The notes beneath the pieces were generated by a model. The model saw nothing but the letters and a program-made list of their open reading frames with translations. It was not told the origin of the DNA and did no database searches. A program made the position numbers and the translations under genes. Positions 24,452-34,054 of a DNA stretch of 47,800 nt are shown piece by piece. This stretch comes from Fidelibacterota bacterium (GTDB lineage: Bacteria; Fidelibacterota; Marinisomatia; Marinisomatales; JABMOV01), in assembly GCA_013203145.1 (NCBI GenBank), contig JABMOV010000160.1:1-47800 (forward strand), written 5' to 3'. Positions within the stretch are counted from its first letter, which is position 1; each line of letters starts with the position of its first letter.

Positions 24452-26808
24452 TTTTTCTGGGGAATTAATGAAAGAATATCTTTTCGATGGACGATTATCA
24501 AAATGAAAATTGCGAATATAAATACTATTCTAGATATCCAACGAGTTGTAGTCCATAATGTGGCATTGTATTTAAAATCCACTAAGTGTTTCCCAGCAGG
24601 TATTTCTACGGCTCTTAGTATGTGATTCGCCTGATAAATCCGCTTTTCGGTACCATCGACAAACACACTCCATCCTGGCGCATAGTACATTTCGGATAGA
24701 ACCAATATACCACTTTGGTCGGATTGTGTTTCTAATGATATCCGATTGGAAGATAACTGAGATACAATCACATGACTATCAATAGCAGTTATTGGCAAAG
24801 AACCGTTAAACCCGTTTAATATAACTTGTTCGGCCGGGTTGAACTCAGGTTTTAGTACTGCTTCCAGGGATTCTTTCTGTGATAATACAGGAATAATACC
24901 GGACACAATCCAGGCTTTTGGCAAAACCATTTTATTTTTATAAATGAGTTGAGTCCCTTTAAATACCTGTTCTAAGTCAGGATGTTTTATATTCCGAGAG
25001 GTGATAAAATATTTTACATTAAGCATATTTAGAATATTAAAATTATTCAAACCGCCAGTGTCCATTAAATCTTGATATATCCTAAGTTTAACTGGACGAT
25101 AACCTCCAATGCTTGATATACCAAAATATCCATATCGATTTGTACTAAGTTGGTCAATGGGGAAAATCCGATAGGGCTCATTATCCTTCATCAGGAATTT
25201 ATCAACATCTCTAGCATAAAATTGAGAGATAATGGAATTTGCTGGTTTCAGATATAAAAATTCTTGATCGATCACCCATAACTCTGCAATGGTAATTCCT
25301 ATGAGCAACATTCCAACAAGTGTAGGACTTAGAGATTTCTTTACCCCTAACCATAATATTGCTAGACCGCTTCCAGCCATAGTTAAGGAGATTAAAAGTC
25401 CCTTGTTAAAAAGGAATTTTCTTTCTGAAACTATCTGTGATAAAACCTGATTATTATATTTTACAGATTCCCCGTTTCTGATAAATAACAAAAAACTGTC
25501 CTGTAAAAGAAAAATAATGAGAGATAACCCGAAAAAGCCACCAAATACTATTAATATCCATTTAAGAGTTTTTTGGGGATTTATATCATCCTCTAAATGG
25601 TGAATTACATTCTGGAGTCCTCTACCGCCAAGATATCCCATTGTTATCGGTAGTAGTAAATAAATCATTGAAGGTATACGGAATTTGCTGAAAAATGGAG
25701 CAAATTCAAATAAAGGCCTAAAGAAAACAGGGAAATACTCACCAAATCCTATAATTAGAATAATTCCACTTGCAACCCAAAAGAATAAATCCAGCCAATT
25801 TGGTTTTTTAAGAATAGCCCCTAACACTCCCAGTAAAACGACTAGAAGCCCCAAGTAGTGGGTTGATTGTGTCTGTGGCATATATCCCCAATAAGAAGCA
25901 GACTTTATGGATCTATCAGGAAAATTCTGAAGTCCAAACCAGTATGGATACAAGAATGAAATAGTTTCTTTCGGGTGGAATGACCATTGCGTAGCATATT
26001 CCCACTTTGTACCTGTTTCCGTTTCATCTGTGGTGTCCAATACCGATGGAGATCCGCGGTTTGAATGTTTTTGAAATTCGAATACAGATACATATGGATC
26101 AGATACTATTATCAAAGACAGTAGTAATCCAGCGAAAACAAGAAAAATTGTTTTGCCTTCTTTTTTCAAACCCCAAACTTTTTCTTTTAAAGAGAATAAC
26201 TGGAACCATAATAAATAAAAGCCTACAAGCAGCCAGGTATAATAAACAACCTGAGGATGATTTGACCATAACTGAAGAGCAGACATAATTCCTAAATATA
26301 GAATTCCCCGCAATTTCCTTTCGTGAATACAATAATCTATAGAAACAAGAATCCAAGGTATGTACCCAATGGCAATAATTTTCGTAGAGTGTCCAGCATT
26401 GATTAATCCAAAAAGGTAAGGGGTCAACACTAAGGTAAGTGAACCAAACAAAGCGGGAATAATTCTTATTTTCTTTCGAAAAAAGAATATCAATAAACCC
26501 AATCCTCCGAAAGAAAAATGAAACCAGTATTTTAATCCCCTATTGAATAATACTGTTTTTAGAATACTGGCAGTTGGATCCCCAGGTGTGTACGTATAAC
26601 TACCGTATGAAGGCATCCCCGAAAATAAATGAGGATACCATTGAGGTATTTCATCATTGTGTTTTTCATATTCTTGAACCCATTTACTAATTGGTTTTAT
26701 ACTAATCGTATCGCTAGCAAGAGGTACTTTGCCCTGAAATGCCATCTCATATAAAAATGCAATAGCTATTATTGGGATAACCAACCAGATTATATTATTT
26801 TTCTTCAT
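24448..26808 (-). CDS. YfhO-family integral membrane protein
   Basis: The 786-residue protein has about 12-14 membrane helices over its first two thirds, then a periplasmic beta-rich region (about 520-745) and a last C-terminal helix. The early Ser-Asp-Thr segment and the Gln-Trp-Tyr-Pro-x-x-Phe-Ser-Gly-Met-Pro segment (about residues 56-66) are typical of YfhO (PF09586). These GT-C-like proteins are linked to lipid-carried sugar transfer in Gram-positives. Its place between a Wzx flippase and a sensor kinase fits modification of an exported glycan or lipid. Its start shares one base with the wzx stop. Confidence 0.85.
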   Translation of the reverse strand: MKKNNIIWLVIPIIAIAFLYEMAFQGKVPLASDTISIKPISKWVQEYEKHNDEIPQWYPHLFSGMPSYGSYTYTPGDPTASILKTVLFNRGLKYWFHFSFGGLGLLIFFFRKKIRIIPALFGSLTLVLTPYLFGLINAGHSTKIIAIGYIPWILVSIDYCIHERKLRGILYLGIMSALQLWSNHPQVVYYTWLLVGFYLLWFQLFSLKEKVWGLKKEGKTIFLVFAGLLLSLIIVSDPYVSVFEFQKHSNRGSPSVLDTTDETETGTKWEYATQWSFHPKETISFLYPYWFGLQNFPDRSIKSASYWGYMPQTQSTHYLGLLVVLLGVLGAILKKPNWLDLFFWVASGIILIIGFGEYFPVFFRPLFEFAPFFSKFRIPSMIYLLLPITMGYLGGRGLQNVIHHLEDDINPQKTLKWILIVFGGFFGLSLIIFLLQDSFLLFIRNGESVKYNNQVLSQIVSERKFLFNKGLLISLTMAGSGLAILWLGVKKSLSPTLVGMLLIGITIAELWVIDQEFLYLKPANSIISQFYARDVDKFLMKDNEPYRIFPIDQLSTNRYGYFGISSIGGYRPVKLRIYQDLMDTGGLNNFNILNMLNVKYFITSRNIKHPDLEQVFKGTQLIYKNKMVLPKAWIVSGIIPVLSQKESLEAVLKPEFNPAEQVILNGFNGSLPITAIDSHVIVSQLSSNRISLETQSDQSGILVLSEMYYAPGWSVFVDGTEKRIYQANHILRAVEIPAGKHLVDFKYNATLWTTTRWISRIVFIFAIFILIIVHRKDILSLIPQKK

Positions 26809-28277
26809 TATTTTCTTTTTGATATCTCACCTAATTTACTAATTATACTTTTGATTCCATTTATTTCGCGATCTCCAAGAATTTGTGTAATTTTTAAAAT
26901 AACTATAAATATAATAATACTTAAGAGTGAAATTAATATATTGAGGTTTTGATATATTTCATTTAGAATAGTTGTACAAATGTAAATGATCAATGTAATG
27001 GATATTACTTTTATTAATCGTTTAAAACCCCAATCAAATTGTTCTAGTCGATATGATATAACGTAAATAGATAGACTTAAAATAAAATATGATATAAGAG
27101 TTGCCCACGCAGCTCCATTTATACCATAATTTTTAATTAATATTAAATTTAAACCAAAATTAGTTAGAATTGTAAAAATCGAAGCAATAGCAATACGACC
27201 CGTTTTATTATGAATGGCAGCGCTAGCAGTAAAAAAATGTTGAAACCCTGCCAAATAATATGCAAAAGCCACAATTGGAATTAGTCCAGCACCAATCAAA
27301 TAGTTTGGATTAGTTATTATTCCTAATATAGGTTTAGTCAATAACGAAATCCCCAAAAACATTATTGAACCTATTATAGAATAGTAGAATAACATATCTT
27401 GATATATTATTTTTGATTTTTGTTCTATTCCCGCACTATAAATCATCGGAATTAATCCGCGCTGTAATGGAACGACTAAAAACATATTAATCAACATTCC
27501 AAATTTGAAAGCGATAAAATAAACAGCAATATCGTCAAGCGACATAAACAATCGTAAAAATAGCCTACTTGACAATGTTAGAATAGGTGCAACAAGGGAC
27601 AGAAAAATAAATGGAGCTCCATATTTAAGTAATTTTGTCCATAAAACATAGGATGGCATTACCATATATTTTTTTGTTATCAAAAATAGACTAAAGATGA
27701 AGATTATTCCTAAAACAAATGTCTTTCCTAACAGTAGGCCCCATAGTCCCATATCATAGTATATCACAAAAAAAGATGACAGAATTAATATACTTATGAA
27801 TTGCAATACTGTTAAGATTATGTATTGACTGGCTTTTTGATGATACTGCCATATAGATAATAAAAAGTTTGTACTCAGAGCTAGTATAATATTTAGTAAT
27901 ATCACTAAAACCATGATCATTTGGTTAATTTCTAATCCAAACAATATGCCAATCTGCTTGTAAAAGGAACCAATTGCGGCTAAAGCAACTATATTGATCA
28001 AGATTATTCCCGTATACGCAGATGAAAATATTGTTTTTTGACTATACGTTTTGTCAGGGAAAAAACGCCACATTGCACGCATAATTCCAAGCGGTGCCAG
28101 CGTAAGTAGTATTATTTCCATCATTTCAAAAAGTGCAAAAATACCAACATCACTTATGGAAATATTTTTGGTGTATACTGGGATAAGCAAAAATGCTGCT
28201 AATTTGTTCAGCAAATTACCTAATCCATAGATTGCTGAGTTAGTCCCTAACTGTTTAACCTGAGGTCTAATTGGCAC
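26808..28277 (-). CDS. Wzx-like polysaccharide flippase
   Basis: The 489-residue protein has 12-14 membrane helices and the N-terminal pattern of oligosaccharide flippases: a charged start, Asn-Ser-Ala-Ile-Tyr-Gly-Leu-Gly-Asn, then Pro-Val-Tyr-Thr. It should move undecaprenyl-linked glycan units across the inner membrane. No Wzy-type polymerase or chain-length regulator is recognisable in the window, so polymerisation is either absent or encoded elsewhere. Base composition is among the most AT-rich here, which is common in surface-glycan loci. Confidence 0.88.
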   Translation of the reverse strand: MPIRPQVKQLGTNSAIYGLGNLLNKLAAFLLIPVYTKNISISDVGIFALFEMMEIILLTLAPLGIMRAMWRFFPDKTYSQKTIFSSAYTGIILINIVALAAIGSFYKQIGILFGLEINQMIMVLVILLNIILALSTNFLLSIWQYHQKASQYIILTVLQFISILILSSFFVIYYDMGLWGLLLGKTFVLGIIFIFSLFLITKKYMVMPSYVLWTKLLKYGAPFIFLSLVAPILTLSSRLFLRLFMSLDDIAVYFIAFKFGMLINMFLVVPLQRGLIPMIYSAGIEQKSKIIYQDMLFYYSIIGSIMFLGISLLTKPILGIITNPNYLIGAGLIPIVAFAYYLAGFQHFFTASAAIHNKTGRIAIASIFTILTNFGLNLILIKNYGINGAAWATLISYFILSLSIYVISYRLEQFDWGFKRLIKVISITLIIYICTTILNEIYQNLNILISLLSIIIFIVILKITQILGDREINGIKSIISKLGEISKRK

Positions 28278-28286
28278 CGTTAGCTT

Positions 28287-29033
28287 CTAGATCATTTTTT
28301 TAATATGAGAGTTTATATCAAATAATTTCAGTTTATACAGGATTTTGGATAAGAGATCAAAACTTGGTTCTAATCCTGCTTCACGCATAACCTGAAAATG
28401 GTTGACTTTTCTGTTCTTTAGTTGCGTATTATTCTCTAATCTAGATTTCTTCCCATGATGATGGAGGATTGTTTCGTTCTTTACATGATAGAAGTATTGA
28501 CCAATATTCCAAGCACGGGCTGAATAAATGAACGGTGCTCCGTTCCAAGGATAATTCTCATCGAAATATCCCAATTCTCTAATCAAGTCACGACGGAGCA
28601 TATAACAACACCCATCAATAGCGCCATATGTAGGCTTTACAGGTAAAAAATTATAATGGGTACCTGAGATACCAATTGCAGTATCCTCTAACATGGGTTG
28701 TTGAAGTTTTAATAACCAGTCATAACTGAATATTTCAATATCAGAATTAAGCAATAAACAATATTCAGTATCATCTGCAATTACTTTTAACCCCTGATTC
28801 ACTGCTGGTAACCAGAGAACATTTTCAGTGTTTTTTATTAGTTGTATTTTTCCTGAGACATGTAAACTATCAAGATACTTTTGAGTTTCAGGATTAGAAG
28901 CATTATCAATTACAATAATTTCATGGTCAATCGAAGTATGTTTGAATAGTGATACAAAACATTTTTTAATATAATCTAGTGCATTGTATGTAACAATAAT
29001 TATTGCAGTTTTCAAGGGATCAATGTTATTCAT
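28287..29033 (-). CDS. Glycosyltransferase family 2
   Basis: The 248-residue GT-A enzyme shows Thr-Ala-Ile-Ile-Ile-Val-Thr-Tyr-Asn at the N-terminus, an Asp-Asn-Ala-Ser nucleotide-binding turn, and Leu-Leu-Asn-Ser-Asp-Ile (the DxD-like metal site) near residue 94. It should add one sugar to a lipid-linked glycan on the cytoplasmic face. The ATG at 29033 overlaps the methyltransferase stop by 8 nt (ATGAATAA) and fits the local pattern; an in-frame ATG ten codons upstream is less likely. Donor and acceptor are unknown. Confidence 0.88.
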   Translation of the reverse strand: MNNIDPLKTAIIIVTYNALDYIKKCFVSLFKHTSIDHEIIVIDNASNPETQKYLDSLHVSGKIQLIKNTENVLWLPAVNQGLKVIADDTEYCLLLNSDIEIFSYDWLLKLQQPMLEDTAIGISGTHYNFLPVKPTYGAIDGCCYMLRRDLIRELGYFDENYPWNGAPFIYSARAWNIGQYFYHVKNETILHHHGKKSRLENNTQLKNRKVNHFQVMREAGLEPSFDLLSKILYKLKLFDINSHIKKMI

Positions 29034-29616
29034 TAATTTTAGAGCCCATGATAAATTTTTCATTAATATAATTTGGATTCTTTCTGTATAAACATTTTAT
29101 TTCATATATACCACCGAATATTCCAGAAAATCGTTCCATATTTGGATAGCGGTTGATAACATAATTTAATATCCTTACCAATCTGTTAAATTTTCCTTTA
29201 TAGGGTTTTCGAAACCAGTGAAACTCTGTCTTTAATATTTCAAAACCAATATGCTGAAACCTTGAGAATGTCTTTTTAGTAAAAAAACTTATATGAGTAG
29301 GATCCTGAAAGGCAGAAATACAACTAACATGTGGAGTAATAATTTCAAATTCACCACCATCTTTTAATACACGGAAACATTCACTAAACAGTGTTTCAAT
29401 TTCGTTATAGTTGAAATGCTCAAAAAAATGACGGGAATAGATTCGGTTAACCATTGAATCTTCGAAAGGTAAATCAAATGCAGATATCTTAAGATCAGCA
29501 TCCGAGTTGTCCCAAAGATCAATGCCAATAACATTATAATTAGTACTAACTATTTTACTTTTCCCACATCCAATATCAAGCATAATTGGTTTTTTTGATT
29601 TTGTAATGTTAATCAT
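29026..29616 (-). CDS. SAM-dependent methyltransferase, glycan cluster
   Basis: The 196-residue class I methyltransferase has the SAM motif Leu-Asp-Ile-Gly-Cys-Gly near residue 14, an acidic Asp ending strand 2 (Gly-Ile-Asp-Leu), and the Phe-Glu-His-Phe motif. It sits between the sulfotransferase and a GT2 gene, so it may O-methylate a sugar of the glycan. It is shorter than many relatives but appears complete. Confidence 0.8.
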   Translation of the reverse strand: MINITKSKKPIMLDIGCGKSKIVSTNYNVIGIDLWDNSDADLKISAFDLPFEDSMVNRIYSRHFFEHFNYNEIETLFSECFRVLKDGGEFEIITPHVSCISAFQDPTHISFFTKKTFSRFQHIGFEILKTEFHWFRKPYKGKFNRLVRILNYVINRYPNMERFSGIFGGIYEIKCLYRKNPNYINEKFIMGSKINE

Positions 29617-29622
29617 TATGTC

Positions 29623-30477
29623 CTAAATATCCCAATACCCATACTTTATTGCCAAAGGAGTAATTGATCTAAGTGTTTCCTGGGCGGATATTTCCCATTT
29701 ATTAAATAATGGAAAGTCATTCTTTAACTGCTGATTGACTGGTTTTCTCAATATCTTCTCAATTTGATTTAATTTCGAGGGTGGCTGATCAATGAATCCA
29801 CTAATATGCTGTAATGTAGTTGGATCTTTAAACAAATCTTCTGAGTATATCTTTAGTATTCGATTAGTATCAAACTTCTGTATAAAACCTTCAATTACCA
29901 TATTAGTTTCATTCCATAACCAACCATTTTTTTGAATCGGAGAAAAGTTTTTCCACTCTTCCTCGTTTATATTTTGTGGAGTAATCCGTCCATCATCAAA
30001 ATCATGACCTTGATAGTATCCTCGACGTACTGCACTTCGAACAAATGCACGGGGATCTCTTATAAGATGGATAAAACGACTTTTTGGTAATAAATCATAT
30101 AGTGCGTCTGCAAAAAAGGTTAATTTATTATTGGTTTCAATGTATACCAAACCTCGTAAATAACATTCTTTAAATAGATGATAACGGCTACTAGTAATTC
30201 CTAGCTTGCGTGCTACCAACCCTTGCTGACCAAGATTGTAAGCCCCTTTAGCTGCATAAACAAGATCGGGGATAGGTTCATGTAATACAAAATTATTTCT
30301 GTTTAATCTGAATAGTCTCGTCAATAAATCTGTGCCTGCCCGACCTGTTGAAAGGACAAATACTGCTTCAAGATCATTAAATATTTTTTCCGGTAAACCA
30401 ATATAATCATGTATATCTTTTTCAAGATATTTTTTTTGTTTAAAATATCTGACACTATCTTGAATTTTCCTAATCAT
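29623..30477 (-). CDS. Sulfotransferase-family protein
   Basis: The 284-residue protein has the 5'-phosphosulfate-binding loop Ser-Thr-Gly-Arg-Ala-Gly-Thr near residue 43. It also has the 3'-phosphate-binding segment Ile-Arg-Asp-Pro-Arg-Ala-Phe-Val-Arg-Ser about 90 residues later, both as in PAPS-dependent sulfotransferases. It would transfer sulfate from PAPS to a hydroxyl group, most likely on a sugar of the surface glycan given the neighbours. It is the first gene of the second glycan block and follows the 385-base gap, so a promoter probably lies there. Confidence 0.82.
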   Translation of the reverse strand: MIRKIQDSVRYFKQKKYLEKDIHDYIGLPEKIFNDLEAVFVLSTGRAGTDLLTRLFRLNRNNFVLHEPIPDLVYAAKGAYNLGQQGLVARKLGITSSRYHLFKECYLRGLVYIETNNKLTFFADALYDLLPKSRFIHLIRDPRAFVRSAVRRGYYQGHDFDDGRITPQNINEEEWKNFSPIQKNGWLWNETNMVIEGFIQKFDTNRILKIYSEDLFKDPTTLQHISGFIDQPPSKLNQIEKILRKPVNQQLKNDFPLFNKWEISAQETLRSITPLAIKYGYWDI

Positions 30478-30862
30478 AGATATTTTTATCTCTGCTTAGA
30501 TCTACTTTGATATTTCGGATTTTAGTATTTCATTAGGAAGCATGCGGTTAATTTATCAAATTATTATAGGAGCTCCGCATTGAAAATATATTGATTGCAA
30601 ATATTTCAATTCTCGCTTTTCTTCTTTTTAATACCTTTTTTTGAAAGTTGTTACTGACACTTAAATAATAATTAGGCAAATTTAATTCGTTTCTCTTCGC
30701 AAAGTTGAAGTTCTCTATGCGTGAGATTTAATCTCCTGAATTTCATGTTGGTGTATCAAAATTAGTGTCTGACACTTCTAGAAGTGAAAATCATAAATCA
30801 CAGGAATTAAGTAAATAACTCTACCGGTCGTAACTACTGGATCAGACATTTCACAATTCTAT
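30478..30862. other. 385-base non-coding stretch with palindromes inside the glycan cluster
   Basis: No credible gene is present. It contains the palindromes GAGATTTAATCTC (30723-30735), AGTGTCTGACACT (30764-30776) and CACTTCTAGAAGTG (30773-30786); the last two overlap. A 9-nt direct repeat CTGACACTT occurs at 30654-30662 and 30769-30777. On the minus strand AGTGTCAGACACT is followed by AATTTT, so it may act as a weak terminator for the upstream glycosyltransferase. The remainder is AT-rich and should hold the sulfotransferase promoter. A remnant of a small REP-like or mobile element is also possible. Confidence 0.6.
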
Positions 30863-32158
30863 TTAATCCAATAAATCCTTTATTAATTGAGCTAGCCTTT
30901 TTGTTTGGTTTCTTCTTGAATAATTAGCCACGTTTCTATTTAAAGATATTTGTTTATTGGAAATCTTATTCGAAATATATCTTTCCATCCCTTGAATATC
31001 CTTATAATCAAACATTTTTCCTGATTCCGTTTCGTTTAATATTTTTGCAGCATCACTAATTGTGGGGCCAATACCAATAATTGGTAATCCATAACCCAAG
31101 TATTCAAAAAGTTTGCCAGGCAAAATGCCTAGATTATCTGGAACTTTATTGATAATCAGTAATAATAAATTTGCCTCAGAAGCTTTTTTCAAAAGTTTCG
31201 AATGATCTAAATAATCAAAATATTTTACATTTGATTGTACGTTATATTTATTAACGATTGATTTAAATTCGTGATGAATTACACCAATAATATTTAGACT
31301 TATATTTATATGATTTTTGTATCTATCGATAGCATTTTTAAATGCTTGTATAAAGCCTTTACACACTTGATTATTCATCATATTACCATAATACATAATA
31401 GTATAAGTATCAGATTTTATTGTCATCTTCTCCTCTAAAAAGGAAAAATCATCTTCATCAAATCCATTATAAATTACTGAAGCGATAGCTGGAGCTTTAG
31501 ATGTTGTAAATTGATTTAGAAAAGAATTACTAACAGTTATTAAAATATCTGTTGACGCAAGAATTTTTCTTTCATAATAATTATCAATAATTTCAGCGAC
31601 TTTGAGTCTTTTTTGATTTTGGTAATAAAATATTTTTGTCCACGGATCTCTGAAATCAGCAACCCAGGGTAGTTTCGTTCTCTCTTTCAATTTTTTCCCA
31701 ATTATTTGAAAGGAATGTGGTGGCGAGGAAGTTATGATCAGGTCAATATTTTCATTTTTAATTATCTCTATTCCTTTTTTTACAAAAGGTTTAATTAAAA
31801 ATCTTCGGGCATCTGGAAGAAATAAATTAAGACGAATCCAATTAGCAAATCTCTTTCTAAATGATATGTTTTCATTATCGGCTAATATGGCTACTGGAAT
31901 TTTCTCATCCGACATTTGATTTGTAAATTTTCGGTATAACTTATAAGGTTCCCAGCCACAGGCATAAAAAACCTTGACTGAATCAGGTATTTCGTTTTCC
32001 AACGAATTGTCAATTGCAGGATAATCTCCTTCAGCCGTTGTTAGAACTATTGGTTGAATTCCAAATTCAGGAAGATATTTAACGAATTTGAGTACTCGCT
32101 GTACACCTGGTCCGCCTGCTGGTGGCCAATAATAAGTTATGATAAGAACTTTTTTCAT
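30863..32158 (-). CDS. Glycosyltransferase family 4 (first)
   Basis: The 431-residue GT-B enzyme has an N-terminal domain starting Lys-Lys-Val-Leu-Ile-Ile-Thr-Tyr-Tyr-Trp-Pro-Pro-Ala-Gly-Gly-Pro-Gly-Val. This is the pattern of cytoplasmic GT4 enzymes that use a Gly-rich acceptor loop. The C-terminal domain ends in the donor-binding Gly-Lys-Leu-Phe-Glu-Tyr-Leu-Gly-Tyr-Gly-Leu-Pro. It overlaps the upstream methyltransferase by 4 nt. The sugar is unknown. It is the last gene of the first glycan block before the non-coding gap. Confidence 0.9.
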   Translation of the reverse strand: MKKVLIITYYWPPAGGPGVQRVLKFVKYLPEFGIQPIVLTTAEGDYPAIDNSLENEIPDSVKVFYACGWEPYKLYRKFTNQMSDEKIPVAILADNENISFRKRFANWIRLNLFLPDARRFLIKPFVKKGIEIIKNENIDLIITSSPPHSFQIIGKKLKERTKLPWVADFRDPWTKIFYYQNQKRLKVAEIIDNYYERKILASTDILITVSNSFLNQFTTSKAPAIASVIYNGFDEDDFSFLEEKMTIKSDTYTIMYYGNMMNNQVCKGFIQAFKNAIDRYKNHINISLNIIGVIHHEFKSIVNKYNVQSNVKYFDYLDHSKLLKKASEANLLLLIINKVPDNLGILPGKLFEYLGYGLPIIGIGPTISDAAKILNETESGKMFDYKDIQGMERYISNKISNKQISLNRNVANYSRRNQTKRLAQLIKDLLD

Positions 32159-32913
32159 TTGGTTAGAATAAATATAGCACCCAACGTAAGTAATTCGTCA
32201 AATAATGGTATCTGTGCTAACTGGTTTCTTTTTGGTTGCCATCCAAATCGTTTTTGATAACAGGGTCGAATAAAAAATAGATCTTTTTGTAACACTCTAA
32301 ACCCAATTTGCCTAAATAGTTTTTCAATACCATAAATACTAATTCTTAGTTTTTTTGTATCTAACATTGTGTCGATTGATTTAGTATTTTGGTTCGTAAT
32401 ACACATGAAGGACTTATACAATGGATTTGGTAACAAATAAATATATGGGCTTTTTCCAAGACCTTTTAATCCTTGTTGATGTCCAGCATACGGTGAGTAT
32501 TTGGGGGGGAATGAAATAAAAAGACGACCAGTATCTCTTGTAAGAAGATTGTATATGTTCTTTAAGCCTTTTGATTTTTCGTGTAAATGTTCGATTACAT
32601 CACGCAAAATTATATAATCCAACTTAGTATCGATAGAATCATCATATGTATCACTTTTGATAATATCGCCATTAATAAAAGTGATATTTTCACTCTTATT
32701 ATTTAATACTGCTGTTTCATATCTCGATGTTGAATACTCAATCCCATAACAACTGGCACCCTTTTCTGCAAAATATTGTAATGATCCGCCCTCAGCGCAT
32801 CCAATATTTAACACTGACTTTCCATTATAATTTGGAGTTCCATAATATTCATTTATTATTTTTTCTGCATACCACTTTTGCTCGTCAAACATACGTTGAT
32901 GTTTTTTATCCAT
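32155..32913 (-). CDS. SAM-dependent methyltransferase between two GT4 genes
   Basis: The 252-residue class I methyltransferase has Leu-Asn-Ile-Gly-Cys-Ala-Glu-Gly-Gly-Ser for SAM binding near residue 35, an acidic residue at the end of strand 2 (Gly-Ile-Glu-Tyr), and the Asp-Val-Ile-Glu-His-Leu motif of UbiE/Coq5-like enzymes. Its flanks are both glycosyltransferases (4-nt and 8-nt overlaps), which suggests modification or capping of the same glycan. Target is unknown. Confidence 0.83.
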   Translation of the reverse strand: MDKKHQRMFDEQKWYAEKIINEYYGTPNYNGKSVLNIGCAEGGSLQYFAEKGASCYGIEYSTSRYETAVLNNKSENITFINGDIIKSDTYDDSIDTKLDYIILRDVIEHLHEKSKGLKNIYNLLTRDTGRLFISFPPKYSPYAGHQQGLKGLGKSPYIYLLPNPLYKSFMCITNQNTKSIDTMLDTKKLRISIYGIEKLFRQIGFRVLQKDLFFIRPCYQKRFGWQPKRNQLAQIPLFDELLTLGAIFILTK

Positions 32914-34054
32914 CGGTATTTCCCCTGTTTTCGCAACTAAACCTTATTAATCCATCACAAAAATATTCCCATGAAAAATTTTCTTTGTAGGATTCGACAA
33001 ATGTTTCCATTTCCTGCTGATCGTAGTTTTGGAAGTATGAAATAATTCCATTCGCAATTTCACTTACTTCGGGTTTTACAACTAACCCTGCTTTTCCGTG
33101 AGGGACAATCTCAGCCAACCCACCCACATCGGTTACAACCATACTACGATTGAAATGATATGCAATTTGAGCAATGCCGCTCTGAGTCGCAGATTTATAG
33201 GGTAATACGACCAAATCAGAAGCACAAAAGTAAGTGGATACATCAGAATCTGGAATAAAATCAATTTTCAAATCAACGATATCTTGCAACCCAAATTCTT
33301 TGATCAAATCCGTATATGGTTTGGTATCAATATAACTTTCACCAACAATAATAATCTTGAAATCAGATAATTCATTTTTAATGATGTCGGCCGCCCTAAT
33401 TAACCAATCAACGCCTTTATATTTTCTTATAAAACCAAAATAAAGAATTACCTTTTCTGTCGAATTATATCCAAGTATTCGTTTTGCTGTCGTTCTGTCC
33501 ATACTACTTCCAAAGATGTCGTATACGGGGTGAGCCAAAGTTGTTACTTTGGCTTGCGGATACAAAAAAAGTAAATCACTTTTAACTGAATTTGACATAG
33601 CAACGTAGCCATCAACAACATTAAAAAAGTATTTTGTAGCAGGGATGTCCCAAAACTTTGATTCATGTGGAATAACATTATCCAAAATGACTAAAATTTT
33701 TGTAGAGGGCGAAATTCTTTTTATCCACCGAGATACCATCCCAAAGGCTGGAGCAAAAAACGGCATCCAATATTTAAAAAGAATCAGGTCTGGTTTTTGT
33801 TTCCCAATTTTCCTTCCAGTTTTTATCCAGGATAATGGATTTACTGAATTCAAAACTCGATTCGAAGGAATTTCATGAATCGGAGATCCTTCTTCAAATT
33901 GTGTTTTTCCTGGAAATATAATCGAAGGATATTGAACTATGAAATTATATGCAGTAACTATATGATTCTCAGAAAGTGTCCTGTATAATGCTGAATTAAA
34001 ATGGGCAATCCCTCCACGATAAGGAGGGAATGTGCCAATCATGGCAATGTTCAT
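32906..34054 (-). CDS. Glycosyltransferase family 4 (second)
   Basis: The 382-residue GT-B enzyme has Phe-Pro-Pro-Tyr-Arg-Gly-Gly-Ile-Ala-His in the N-terminal acceptor loop. The C-terminal domain has Phe-Gly-Phe-Ile-Arg-Lys-Tyr-Lys-Gly and a Pro-Tyr-Lys-Ser-Ala-Thr-Gln-Ser-Gly-Ile segment for nucleotide-sugar binding. It is coupled to the GT9 gene upstream (1-nt overlap) and to the methyltransferase downstream (8-nt overlap). Specific donor and acceptor cannot be named. Confidence 0.9.
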   Translation of the reverse strand: MNIAMIGTFPPYRGGIAHFNSALYRTLSENHIVTAYNFIVQYPSIIFPGKTQFEEGSPIHEIPSNRVLNSVNPLSWIKTGRKIGKQKPDLILFKYWMPFFAPAFGMVSRWIKRISPSTKILVILDNVIPHESKFWDIPATKYFFNVVDGYVAMSNSVKSDLLFLYPQAKVTTLAHPVYDIFGSSMDRTTAKRILGYNSTEKVILYFGFIRKYKGVDWLIRAADIIKNELSDFKIIIVGESYIDTKPYTDLIKEFGLQDIVDLKIDFIPDSDVSTYFCASDLVVLPYKSATQSGIAQIAYHFNRSMVVTDVGGLAEIVPHGKAGLVVKPEVSEIANGIISYFQNYDQQEMETFVESYKENFSWEYFCDGLIRFSCENRGNTDG

